64,000 nucleotides of DNA, taken from the NCBI GenBank assembly GCA_023391375.1, contig JAEWBB010000026.1, positions 1-64,000 on the forward strand, in the 5' to 3' direction. Below the pieces are notes generated by a model. It saw nothing but the letters and a program-made list of their open reading frames with translations. It had not been told where the DNA came from and searched no databases. The stretch's first letter is position 1. Every line of letters starts with the position of its first letter. The stretch is from Pseudomonadota bacterium (lineage in GTDB: Bacteria; Pseudomonadota; Alphaproteobacteria; Sphingomonadales; Sphingomonadaceae). Positions 16,507-24,421 of this stretch are shown here, piece after piece. Made by a program: the position numbers and the translations under genes.

Positions 16507-17965
16507 GCGGGGTCTCCAGTCGCGAGGGGTCGAATACGGCCTTGCCGGCATCACCGATGACCGGCGAAGCGGGCGGCGGCGGGGGCGGCGGAAGCGGTTG
16601 GGCAGGCGCCGGCCCGACGGTTTCGCCCATGAAGAACAGGTTCGGTTCCTTCGGCGGCGGCTGCAGGTCGGTCGGGACCTTGAGCACGCCGGCGCGGACC
16701 GGCCGGACCAGCCGCGGGGTGACGACGATCACCAGTTCGGTGTCGTTCTTCTGGAAATTGGTCGAGCGGAACAAGGCGCCGATGATCGGCAGCGAGCCGA
16801 GCACCGGCATCTGCCGGACCTGGTCCTGGAAGTCGCGGCGCAGCAGGCCGGCCAGCGCGAAACTTTCGCCGTCGCGCAGTTCGACGGTCGTCTTCGCACG
16901 GCGGGTCTGGAGGCCGGGAATAGTCAGGCCGTTGACCTGGACCGAGGCCGTCGGGTCGAGCGAGCTGACTTCCGGCGCGACGACCATCGAGATCACGCCG
17001 TCGGCCAGCACCGTCGGGGTGAAGGCGAGGCTGACGCCGAACGGTTTGTACTCGATCGTGATCGCCGAGCCGCCGCCGTTGTTGTCGCCGCCGAGACCGT
17101 TTTGGGCCACGGGGATCGGGAATTCGCCGCCAGCGAGGAAGTTGGCGGTTTCACCCGACAGCGCGACCAGCGTCGGTTCGGCCAGCGTGGTGATCGCACC
17201 GCGCGCTTCGAGCGCGTTCAGCGCCGCATCGAAATTGAGGCCGAAGGCGCCGAAGGTCTTGGTCAGGATGCCGAAGCTGTCGAGGATCGAGCCGAGGCGA
17301 ACCTGGCCGCTGCCGTTGGCACCTGGCGTCAGCGACGCGCCGTTGCCGATCGCGCCGCCGAAGTTCGACCCGTTGTCGAAGAAGCTGCCGATCCCGATGT
17401 CCTTGAGCGCCGAGCGCCGAACTTCGGAAAAGCGCACTTCGAGCATGACCTGCTGCGAGGAGCCGATCGACATCATGTTGACGACCTTGCCCGGTGCGTA
17501 GGTTTCGGCGAGCTGCATTGCCTTGTCGGCGGCAACCGACGACGAGACCACGCCATCGAGAACCAGCGCGTCGTTGGCGATGCGCGCGCCGATGCGGTCG
17601 GACGGCATCAGTTCGGCGAGCTGGCGCTTGAGACCGGTCACGTCCGGGCCGACGGCCACGTCCATCACCGCGATCAGGCCGCCACCCCGGTCGTACAGCG
17701 TCAGGCTGGTCGCCCCGATCTTCTTGCCCAGAACATAGAGCGAGGTGGCGTTCAGCGGCACGATGTCGGCGACTTCCGGGTTGCCGATCAGTGCCTTTCC
17801 ATACGCCCGGTCTGTGCGGAGCACCTGGCTCTTGTTGACCGGCACGTCGAGCTGTCCGGCGGTTGCAAGTTCATTGCTGACGACCCGAACCTGCGCCCCT
17901 GCCGGCGCCGTTACCAAGCCGAGCGACGCGAGCGCCGCGGCCGCCAAAATCCCCCTATTGGCCAT
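16490..17965 (-). CDS. cpaC: Tad pilus secretin CpaC/RcpA
   Basis: Outer-membrane secretin forming the pore for the Flp pilus, 491 residues. Signal peptide (to about residue 24, PAGAQ), a pilus-type BON/N domain with KSQVLRTDRAYGKALIGNPEVADI, a second N domain, then the secretin domain with EARGAITTLAEPTLVALSGETANFLAGGEFP and the C-terminal VPVLGSLPIIGALFRS-type secretin signature. A proline-rich tail follows. It overlaps cpaB by 11 bases and the small lipoprotein gene by 17. Confidence 0.94.
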   Translation of the reverse strand: MANRGILAAAALASLGLVTAPAGAQVRVVSNELATAGQLDVPVNKSQVLRTDRAYGKALIGNPEVADIVPLNATSLYVLGKKIGATSLTLYDRGGGLIAVMDVAVGPDVTGLKRQLAELMPSDRIGARIANDALVLDGVVSSSVAADKAMQLAETYAPGKVVNMMSIGSSQQVMLEVRFSEVRRSALKDIGIGSFFDNGSNFGGAIGNGASLTPGANGSGQVRLGSILDSFGILTKTFGAFGLNFDAALNALEARGAITTLAEPTLVALSGETANFLAGGEFPIPVAQNGLGGDNNGGGSAITIEYKPFGVSLAFTPTVLADGVISMVVAPEVSSLDPTASVQVNGLTIPGLQTRRAKTTVELRDGESFALAGLLRRDFQDQVRQMPVLGSLPIIGALFRSTNFQKNDTELVIVVTPRLVRPVRAGVLKVPTDLQPPPKEPNLFFMGETVGPAPAQPLPPPPPPPASPVIGDAGKAVFDPSRLETPHGHRI

Positions 17966-18896
17966 TGCGACTTACCTCGTAGCTTTGGGTGGTGGTGCCC
18001 CGGACGATCTCGACCGAATCCGACCGCGGCCTGGCCACGACCGGCGCGCTGCGGCGGACGGTGGTGCGCGGCCGGGGCGCGGCGCGCGGGACGGACGGAA
18101 GATTGACGGCAGCGATGGCGGCGGTGCCCGGCGCCTGCATGCCCGACGGCCGCGGCGCGGAGCCGAACGTGCCCGAGCGCAGGTCGTCGAGGCTGACCGT
18201 ATCGACGTAGGGAATGTTGTTCTCCTCGCCCGGCTTGCGCAGCACCAGGCTGAGCTGGCCGACCTGCTGGCCGAGCGCGAGCTTCTGCGCGTCGAGCGGC
18301 GTCACTTCGAGGGTGGCGACCTTGGCCACCGTCGGCGCGGCGTCCTTGTTTTCGGCCTGCTGGTCGGTGGCGATGACGCGGACGTTCTGGATCAATACGT
18401 CGGTCACCTGGCCGTCGCGGTTCTGGCCCAGCGCCTGCCGGGTGATGAGGACGTCGACCGTGTCGTTGGGCTTGATGAAGCCGGCGACGCCGGACACGTC
18501 GTTGATGCGAACCGAAGCTGCGCGCTTGCCCTCGGGCAGCAGCGCGGAGATCGACGCATTCTCGCCCGCGCCCGTCAGGTCGCTGGCGATGAGAAGCTGG
18601 TTCTGCTGCAACGGCCGCAGCGCGACGCGCGCCTTGCCCTGCGGCACTGCCTCCTCGATCGAGCGGAACACGCCTGGCGGGAGGCTCTTGGCCGGATAGC
18701 TGGCGAAGCGGATCTTGTCGGGGGTGACGGCGACGCCGTAATCGAGCGGCACGGCGGCGACCGCGACCCGGACGCTGCCGGTCATGGCACTTTCCGCCTG
18801 CTTGTCGCGCGCGGTCCAATAGGTATTGGCCAGGAAAACGGCCACCAGCCCCAGCACCACCGCAATCGCAAGCGCCATCACGCTTTGTCGCCGCAT
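17955..18896 (-). CDS. cpaB: Tad pilus assembly protein CpaB/RcpC (SAF domain)
   Basis: 313-residue periplasmic protein with an N-terminal membrane anchor (residues 7-26), a SAF domain (about residues 42-110; VAAVPLDYGVAVTPDKIRFASYP) and the RcpC/CpaB C-terminal domain with ASVRINDVSGVAGFIKPNDTVDVLIT. The Pro/Arg-rich tail is low in complexity. CpaB is thought to support the secretin. It is the first gene after the pilins and is separated from them by a terminator-like hairpin. Confidence 0.93.
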   Translation of the reverse strand: MRRQSVMALAIAVVLGLVAVFLANTYWTARDKQAESAMTGSVRVAVAAVPLDYGVAVTPDKIRFASYPAKSLPPGVFRSIEEAVPQGKARVALRPLQQNQLLIASDLTGAGENASISALLPEGKRAASVRINDVSGVAGFIKPNDTVDVLITRQALGQNRDGQVTDVLIQNVRVIATDQQAENKDAAPTVAKVATLEVTPLDAQKLALGQQVGQLSLVLRKPGEENNIPYVDTVSLDDLRSGTFGSAPRPSGMQAPGTAAIAAVNLPSVPRAAPRPRTTVRRSAPVVARPRSDSVEIVRGTTTQSYEVSRNGQ

Positions 18897-18925
18897 GGCA
18901 ATATCCCCCGCCTATGCTTTACACG

Positions 18926-18961
18926 AAAAATGGGGGGTCGGCCACATGGACCGACCACCCC
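18926..18961 (-). terminator. Hairpin plus T tract between flp pilins and cpaB (probable partial terminator)
   Basis: Reading on the minus strand, GGGGTGGTCGG pairs with CCGACCCCCC across a 9-base loop and is followed by ATTTTT. It lies right after the stop of the second-transcribed pilin gene. Such a site lets most transcripts stop after the abundant pilins, while some read through into the assembly genes. Confidence 0.75.
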
Positions 18962-18969
18962 GATACGGA

Positions 18970-19161
18970 TCAGCAAGCCGCCAGAGCGTTGGCCGACTGC
19001 GTGGTGACGCAGTTGCCGGCCTTGTTCATGGCCGCCGAGATCTTCGTGCCCAGGTTGTAGGCCGCGAGGGCCAGGCCGGAACCGATGATCGCGAGGATCA
19101 GCGCATATTCGGCCGCCGCAGCGCCCGAGTTGTCGTTCATCATACGAATGAAAGTCTTCAT
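18970..19161 (-). CDS. flp: Flp/Fap-family type IVb pilin (copy 2 in transcription order)
   Basis: 63-residue pilin. The leader MKTFIRMMNDNSGAAAAEYA contains the Flp processing site before the hydrophobic helix (G/A-A-A-A-E-Y, glutamate at mature +5), and the long helix LILAIIGSGLALAAY follows. Two cysteines near the C-terminus may form a disulfide. An upstream ATG at 19173 is less likely because GGAG lies six bases before 19161. It is nearly identical to the neighbouring copy, differing mainly at M/L8, N/D11, N/D46 and T/S53. Confidence 0.93.
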   Translation of the reverse strand: MKTFIRMMNDNSGAAAAEYALILAIIGSGLALAAYNLGTKISAAMNKAGNCVTTQSANALAAC

Positions 19162-19218
19162 GATTATCTCCATTGAAAGATCAGGATATCGAATTGGAAA
19201 GCTTGGTCGCCGTTCGGC

Positions 19219-19410
19219 TCAGCAAGCCGCCAGAGCGTTCGCCGACTGCGTGCTGACGCAGTTGCCGGCCTTGTCCATCGCCGCGGAAATCTTGGTTCCG
19301 AGATTGTAGGCGGCGAGGGCCAGGCCCGAGCCGATGATCGCGAGGATCAGCGCATATTCGGCCGCCGCGGCGCCCGAATCGTCGTTCAGCATGCGAATGA
19401 AAGTCTTCAT
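19219..19410 (-). CDS. flp: Flp/Fap-family type IVb pilin (copy 1 in transcription order)
   Basis: 63-residue pilin and first gene of the tad operon, with the same AAAAEYA processing region, hydrophobic helix and C-terminal CVSTQSANALAAC as its tandem partner. A GGAG ribosome site lies seven bases before the ATG at 19410. Only about five residues differ from copy 2, so the pair reflects a recent duplication or gene conversion. It should supply the major subunit of the Tad pilus. Confidence 0.93.
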   Translation of the reverse strand: MKTFIRMLNDDSGAAAAEYALILAIIGSGLALAAYNLGTKISAAMDKAGNCVSTQSANALAAC

Positions 19411-19799
19411 GTTCGTCTCCATCTGCTTGGGCCAACAGAGACTGCCCGCCCTAAATGGCGAGACGGAAAGAGGGCTGACGCCGTACAGGCAGGGAAGCCG
19501 GCTTTTTGCCCCGTCGGCATTCCCCGCGAAGAGAGGCCCCCCGGCCAACTCGCTGATTTGGGAATGACCTTTTCGTTAACTTTCTGTCAACCGCATTTTG
19601 TTGCTTTGCGTTAAACCTATTGCGTTGACAAACAGGGTTAAGTTTTAAGAGCGGCGGAAAACTGCGGATTTTTTTGCGCCCCTTCGTGGCAGAATTGTGC
19701 CATCGCGGGACTCGCAAACGGCTGAATTCAAGGGCTTGCGCGCGGTTTTTTGGACTGTCGGCTCACCGACTCGGAGAGACCGGGTGTTTCCGAGCCGAT
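19411..19799 (-). promoter_or_regulatory. 389-base upstream region of the tad operon with structured leader
   Basis: No gene is supported here. On the minus strand a TTGACA lies at 19590-19585, within an AT-rich patch, but no good -10 follows at 16-18 bases; it is the best promoter clue. Nearer the gene, a hairpin at 19492-19524 (GGGAA and GCCG pairing with CGGC and TTCCC around a 14-base loop) could be part of the leader RNA. I compared it with the c-di-GMP-I riboswitch and did not find that consensus. Confidence 0.4.
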
Positions 19800-20573
19800 T
19801 CAGGCCGGAAGGCGCTTGCGGTAGGTCAGGTTCACCCGGGTCGAGAGCAGCAGGTAGGGCAGCCACAAGGCGACGCTGATCAGCGTCTTCTCGACATTGT
19901 TGCCGAGGATGGTGTGAAGCGCTTGTGCGACGCCGGCGGGCAGGCCGGGGGTGCGGGTCACCACGTCGGCGATCGCCACCTGCATGAACAGGTCGATGCC
20001 CCAGATGGCGGCCAGCAGGCGCGGGAAGAGCGGCACCTTGCGCAGCGCGGCGGCGAAGGCGACGACGTAGAGGCTCGAGAGGAGCACGACGTCGAGGCTC
20101 ATCATCAGGTGGAGCGAGCGCGCCCAGTGCGGCGCGGCCCCGGACATGGCAGGCACGCCGGCCCAATATTCGAGGGCGCGGATCGGCACGTTGAGCAGCA
20201 TCCCGACGAGGAGCGAGACCATGAAGCCGCTGGTGCCGTAGAGCGGGTGGCGGCGCTGCTCGATCGTGCTGACGGCGCGCCAGCCTCCGACCCGCGCGAG
20301 GCGGGTGGCTGGCTGGGGCTGGTCGGCGCCATCGGCGAACCAGCCAAGCGCCAGCCACAGCGACACGGCGGGCGCGGCGACCAGCAGGACATAAGGCAGC
20401 ACCATCGCCAGGTCGGGCATGCCGCCGGGAAGCGGGCTGGTGACGATCCGCAAAGCCGAGGCGAGCAGCGCCAGCCCGATCCACCAGCCGGCAACCCGCG
20501 GCAGGCGCGCCTCGAGACCGGCGAGCAGGGTCACCGAACGGGCGTGGAGGTGCTGCTGGACCGACGTCAACAT
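19800..20573 (-). CDS. Conserved multi-pass membrane protein (possibly DUF2569-like)
   Basis: 257-residue integral membrane protein with five or six hydrophobic segments (about residues 28-45, 55-80, 115-140, 155-175, 183-205, 225-245). The end, WLPYLLLSTRVNLTYRKR, recalls the C-terminus of DUF2569 proteins such as YdgK, but the whole is longer. No catalytic residues are visible. It sits alone between the tad operon and an M23 peptidase gene on the same strand. Function unknown. Confidence 0.65.
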   Translation of the reverse strand: MLTSVQQHLHARSVTLLAGLEARLPRVAGWWIGLALLASALRIVTSPLPGGMPDLAMVLPYVLLVAAPAVSLWLALGWFADGADQPQPATRLARVGGWRAVSTIEQRRHPLYGTSGFMVSLLVGMLLNVPIRALEYWAGVPAMSGAAPHWARSLHLMMSLDVVLLSSLYVVAFAAALRKVPLFPRLLAAIWGIDLFMQVAIADVVTRTPGLPAGVAQALHTILGNNVEKTLISVALWLPYLLLSTRVNLTYRKRLPA

Positions 20574-20631
20574 GCCCGCGGGAATAGCGGGGCGTGCTTA
20601 CGATCCGGTAAAGACGGCTAGCCGCCCAGCC

Positions 20632-21615
20632 CTATCCGCGCGGTTGCGGGGCGATGCGCATCAGCGCGTCGAGCCGGGCGTGGACCTTGGCGGCCACCGC
20701 GGGCGAGAGCATCGTCCCGCCCGCCAACTTCGTCCCGGTCGGGTCGATCGCACGGCCGTTGCGGCGGATCTCGAAATGGACGTGCGGCCCGGTCGACAGG
20801 CCCGACGAGCCGGCATAGCCGATGACCTGTCCTGCATTGACGTGGCCCGAGGCGTGGACGGCGAACCCGGACAGGTGGCTGTAGCTGCTGGTCAGCCCGC
20901 CGCCGTGGGCGATCTTGACCTGGCGACCGTAGCCGCCAGCCCAGCCCGCGCCGACGATCGTCCCCGACGCCGCCGCGACCACCGGCTGGCCGTAGGCGGC
21001 GGCGAAATCGATGCCCTGGTGCATGCGGGTGAAGCCGAGGATCGGGTGGTGCCGCGCGCCGAAGCCCGACGTCACCCGGCCGCTGACCGGGCGCCGCTGC
21101 GCCTCGTTCCCGCCGCCATCGGCATCGACCCAGCGCCCGTCGACCTGCAGCAATTGCACGTCGCTGGCCCCCACGCGGTCGAGCGCGGCGTAGACCAGTT
21201 GCGGCCCGCCCGCCGCGCCGAGGTCGGCGACGAGGTCGAAATGGTCGTCCGCGGCGATATCGAGTCCCCGTGCCCGCGCCGCCACTGTCCGGATGAACAG
21301 CGCGGCAACGGAGTCCGACACGCCGGCCTGTGCCAGCGCGGCGGCAAGGCTTTCGTCCAGCCGTCCGCGCACGCGGATGATGGTGTCGGGCTCAGCTATC
21401 CGAGAGGCGGCAGGAAGCGGATCGATTAGGCGGCCCTGGTAGGCCGGCGCGGCCTCGACGACAGGCGGCGCGACGACCGGATCAGGCCCGGCCAACAGCG
21501 GCGCACCGGCCATCGCCAGCCCGAGCGCGGTGACGCCTGCCACGACGCCGACGAGCGGCACGCGTGGCCTGGCCACGACGCTCGCTTCAACAGGAAACCG
21601 CTGATGAGTCCCCAT
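20632..21615 (-). CDS. M23-family peptidoglycan DD-endopeptidase, membrane-anchored
   Basis: 327-residue envelope peptidase. One membrane segment or uncleaved signal at residues 19-42, a middle domain (about 75-175; VRGRLDESLAAALAQAG) like the regulatory region of DipM/MepM-type enzymes, and a C-terminal LytM domain with all zinc ligands: HHPILGFTRMHQGIDFAA, SSYSHLSG and GPHVHFEIRRNG. It should cleave peptide cross-links during growth. Translated alone; the next gene upstream is the efflux pump gene, 117 bases away. Confidence 0.9.
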   Translation of the reverse strand: MGTHQRFPVEASVVARPRVPLVGVVAGVTALGLAMAGAPLLAGPDPVVAPPVVEAAPAYQGRLIDPLPAASRIAEPDTIIRVRGRLDESLAAALAQAGVSDSVAALFIRTVAARARGLDIAADDHFDLVADLGAAGGPQLVYAALDRVGASDVQLLQVDGRWVDADGGGNEAQRRPVSGRVTSGFGARHHPILGFTRMHQGIDFAAAYGQPVVAAASGTIVGAGWAGGYGRQVKIAHGGGLTSSYSHLSGFAVHASGHVNAGQVIGYAGSSGLSTGPHVHFEIRRNGRAIDPTGTKLAGGTMLSPAVAAKVHARLDALMRIAPQPRG

Positions 21616-21731
21616 GTCCCGCCCTCGTCTGCCCGCAAACCCCCGCCTGCGAGTCCTTCCGCCGTTATCATCCGGTTAACCGGCGTTAAGAGTCAAGCGC
21701 GCGTGCCGCGCCTGTCCCAAGCCGGTTCGGA

Positions 21732-23273
21732 TCAGTGCGCCGCGCCAGGGGCGGCATCCTTGGGCGGGCGCGGGGCGAGCCAGACAGTCGACGCGGCGAG
21801 GAAGAAGGTGACGGCGGTGATCTGGAAGACATGTTCGGTCGCCAGCATGACCGCCTGCATTTCGACCTGGCGGCCTAGCGCGGAAATTGCCGCCCCCGCC
21901 TCCAGCCCGCCGCGACGGAGCGTTTCGAGCATCCCCTCGGGATTGTTGAGCGAGCCCGCGAGCGCGGTCTGGTCGCCGCGCGCCAGGTCGCCCCACACGG
22001 TCGTGTAGATCGACGTTCCCACTGCCGCCGCAAGCGATCGGGCGAAACTGAGGATGCCGGCGGCCGACGCGGTCTCGCGCGGTTCGACGCTGCCCAGGCT
22101 GATGACCGTGATCGGCACGAAGAAGGCGGTCATGCCGAGCCCCTGGATGAGCTGCGGCAACATGATGTGGAAGAAGTCGGTGTCGGTGGTCCAGAAAGAG
22201 CGCAGCACGCTCATCCCCGCCAGCCAGCTGAGGCCGAAGAAGACCAGAATGCGGGCGTCAAACTTCTGCATCAGCTTGGGAATGAAGGGCGCGGTCATGA
22301 CCGCGAGGATGCCGTTGACGCCGGTCGCGATGCCGGCCTGGCTGGCGGTGTAGCCCATATATTGCTGCAGCCACTGCGGGGTGATGACGACGGTGGCGAA
22401 AAAGCTGCCGAAGCCGAGTGCCATGGTCGCGACGCTGGCGCTGAAGCCGCGATGCCGGAAGACCGAGATGTCGACGATCGGGTCGGCGTCCGTCAGCTCC
22501 CAGATAATGAAGGCGACGAAGATGATGGCGGCGACGATTGCGCAGGCCAGGATGAAGGGCGAGGAGAACCAATCCGACTCCTGGCCCTTGTCGAGCATCA
22601 ACTGCAGCGCCCCGACCCAGACGACGAGGAGCGCGAGGCCGACCTTGTCGATCGCCGCCTTGTCCTCGCGGCCGGTGTCGTGGCCGGACAGGAGCGTGAC
22701 GACGCCGAGGAAGCAGAGCGCGACGACCGGGATGTTGATGAAAAAGATCCAGCGCCAGGTGGTGTGGTCGCTGATCCAGCCGCCGAGGATAGGCCCAACG
22801 ATGGGCGCAACGATGGTGGTCATCGCCCAGATCGCCATCGCCATCGGCCGCTGCTTGGGCGGGAAGACGGTCAACAGCATTGTCTGCGTCAGCGGCATCA
22901 GCGGCCCGCCGGCAAACCCCTGCCCGAGGCGGAACACGACCAGCGCACCCAGCGTCGGCGCCATGCCGCACAGGGTCGAGAAAATGCCGAACCCGAGGAG
23001 CGAAACAAGGAAGGTGCGCAGGGCGCCGAAGCGGCGGACGAGGAAGCCGGTCAGCGGCACGCAGATCGCTTCGGCCACCGAGTAGGTGGTGACGACCCAC
23101 GTCCCTTGGCTGGCCGACACGCCGAGGCCGCCCGCGATGTGCGGGATCGAGACGTTGGCCACCGTCATGTCGAGCACGACGATGAAGTTGGCCAGCGCCA
23201 GCACCACCCCGGCGAGCATCAGCCGCGGCCCTTCCAGCGGCTTGGGTTCCCTCGACAGCGCCTTGAGCGGCAT
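21732..23273 (-). CDS. DHA2-family MFS drug exporter (EmrB type)
   Basis: 513-residue, 14-helix proton-driven exporter. Family signatures are visible: LDMTVANVSIPHIAGGLG in helix 1, the motif around RFGALRTFLVSL, and motif C-like GPILGGWISDHTTWRWIFFIN. It starts one base inside the hlyD-type gene's stop (TGATG), so pump and adaptor are coupled. Together with the adaptor and the outer-membrane channel it forms a tripartite pump of EmrAB-TolC design. Drug range cannot be told from sequence. Confidence 0.93.
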   Translation of the reverse strand: MPLKALSREPKPLEGPRLMLAGVVLALANFIVVLDMTVANVSIPHIAGGLGVSASQGTWVVTTYSVAEAICVPLTGFLVRRFGALRTFLVSLLGFGIFSTLCGMAPTLGALVVFRLGQGFAGGPLMPLTQTMLLTVFPPKQRPMAMAIWAMTTIVAPIVGPILGGWISDHTTWRWIFFINIPVVALCFLGVVTLLSGHDTGREDKAAIDKVGLALLVVWVGALQLMLDKGQESDWFSSPFILACAIVAAIIFVAFIIWELTDADPIVDISVFRHRGFSASVATMALGFGSFFATVVITPQWLQQYMGYTASQAGIATGVNGILAVMTAPFIPKLMQKFDARILVFFGLSWLAGMSVLRSFWTTDTDFFHIMLPQLIQGLGMTAFFVPITVISLGSVEPRETASAAGILSFARSLAAAVGTSIYTTVWGDLARGDQTALAGSLNNPEGMLETLRRGGLEAGAAISALGRQVEMQAVMLATEHVFQITAVTFFLAASTVWLAPRPPKDAAPGAAH

Positions 23274-24421
23274 CAGCGGCCGCCGGCGACGTCGATCTTG
23301 GCGTCCATGGTCAGGCCGATGCGCAGCGGATGCGCGGCCAGTTCCTTCGGATCGAGCGCGATCCGCACCGGCAGGCGCTGGACCACCTTGATCCAGTTGC
23401 CCGACGCGTTTTGCGCAGGGATCGGCGAGAAGGCCGCCCCGGTGCCGCCGGAGAAACCGACGACCTTGCCGTGGAATACGACATCGCCGCCGTAGAAGTC
23501 GCTGGTCAGTTCGACCGGTTGGCCGACGCGGACCTTGGCCAGCTGGTTTTCCTTGAAGTTGGCATCGACGTAGAGCTGGCCGACCGGCACCACCATCATC
23601 GCGGTCGTGCCGCGCTGGAGCATCTGGCCGACCTGAACCTTGAGCTGCGAGACGACGCCGTCGACCGGCGCACGGACCCGGGTGCGCTCGAGGTCGAGCC
23701 GGGCGCTGTCGACCGCCGCCTGCGCCTGGAGGACGGCCGGCGCGGTCGCGATGGTGCTGCCCTGGATCGGCGCCACGGTGGCGGCCTGCGAGCCGAGCGC
23801 GCTCTGCCGTTCGCGCTCCTGCTGGGCGACGCCGGCGTTCAATTGCTGGACGCGGGCGCGCGCGGTCTGGACGGCGGCGGTGGCGGCGGTAATCTCGTCG
23901 GCGGACACCGCACCCGTACCGCGCAGCGACTGGCGGCGGCGAAGGTCGGTTTCGGCCTTCGACAGGTCGGCATTGGCGGCGCTGAGCTGGGCGCGTGCCT
24001 GCACCACCGCCGAGCCTTGCGCGGCAGCCTGCGCGGCCTGGGCGCGACCCTGCGCCTGGGTGGCGACGAACTGGCGCTGTGCCGCCGACAAGTCGGCCTC
24101 GGCCTTGGCCAGCGCGAGCCGCTGATCCTTGTCGTCGAGCTGCAGCAGCAGCTGGCCCTTGCGGACTGACTGGGTCTCGACCACCGGCACGGCAAGCACC
24201 TGCCCGCTGGTCAGCGGCGTGACCATCGCGTTCTGTCCCTGCACATAGGCGTTGTCGGTCGACACGCTGCGCGACCCGACCAGCAGGTAATAGAGCAGCC
24301 ACACGAGCCCGACGACCACGACGGCGACAGCCAGCCGGATGAGCCAGGTCTTGCGCTTCGAAGTGTCCACCACCGGCTGGCGATCGGCGGGCGGCGGGGT
24401 GTCGGGGTTATCGTCGCTCAT
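23273..24421 (-). CDS. HlyD/EmrA-type periplasmic adaptor
   Basis: 382-residue membrane fusion protein: one N-terminal membrane segment (residues 30-48), the biotinyl-lipoyl half domain (SVSTDNAYVQGQNAMVTPL), a long Ala/Gln-rich coiled-coil hairpin (about residues 105-225), second lipoyl half (RVRAPVDGVVSQLKVQVGQ) and beta-barrel. This is EmrA architecture. It is the middle gene of the efflux operon, overlapping the channel gene by four bases and the MFS gene by one. Confidence 0.93.
   Translation of the reverse strand: MSDDNPDTPPPADRQPVVDTSKRKTWLIRLAVAVVVVGLVWLLYYLLVGSRSVSTDNAYVQGQNAMVTPLTSGQVLAVPVVETQSVRKGQLLLQLDDKDQRLALAKAEADLSAAQRQFVATQAQGRAQAAQAAAQGSAVVQARAQLSAANADLSKAETDLRRRQSLRGTGAVSADEITAATAAVQTARARVQQLNAGVAQQERERQSALGSQAATVAPIQGSTIATAPAVLQAQAAVDSARLDLERTRVRAPVDGVVSQLKVQVGQMLQRGTTAMMVVPVGQLYVDANFKENQLAKVRVGQPVELTSDFYGGDVVFHGKVVGFSGGTGAAFSPIPAQNASGNWIKVVQRLPVRIALDPKELAAHPLRIGLTMDAKIDVAGGR

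Noticed and set aside
18970..19410. Repeat element or CRISPR-like array at the pilin pair
   Set aside because: The repeated stretches are two full coding genes for Flp pilins, not short repeats with spacers.
19480..19540. c-di-GMP-I (GEMM) riboswitch before the Flp pilin gene
   Set aside because: There is a hairpin, but not the conserved CACGCACAGGGCAAACC or the paired tetraloop arrangement of that class.
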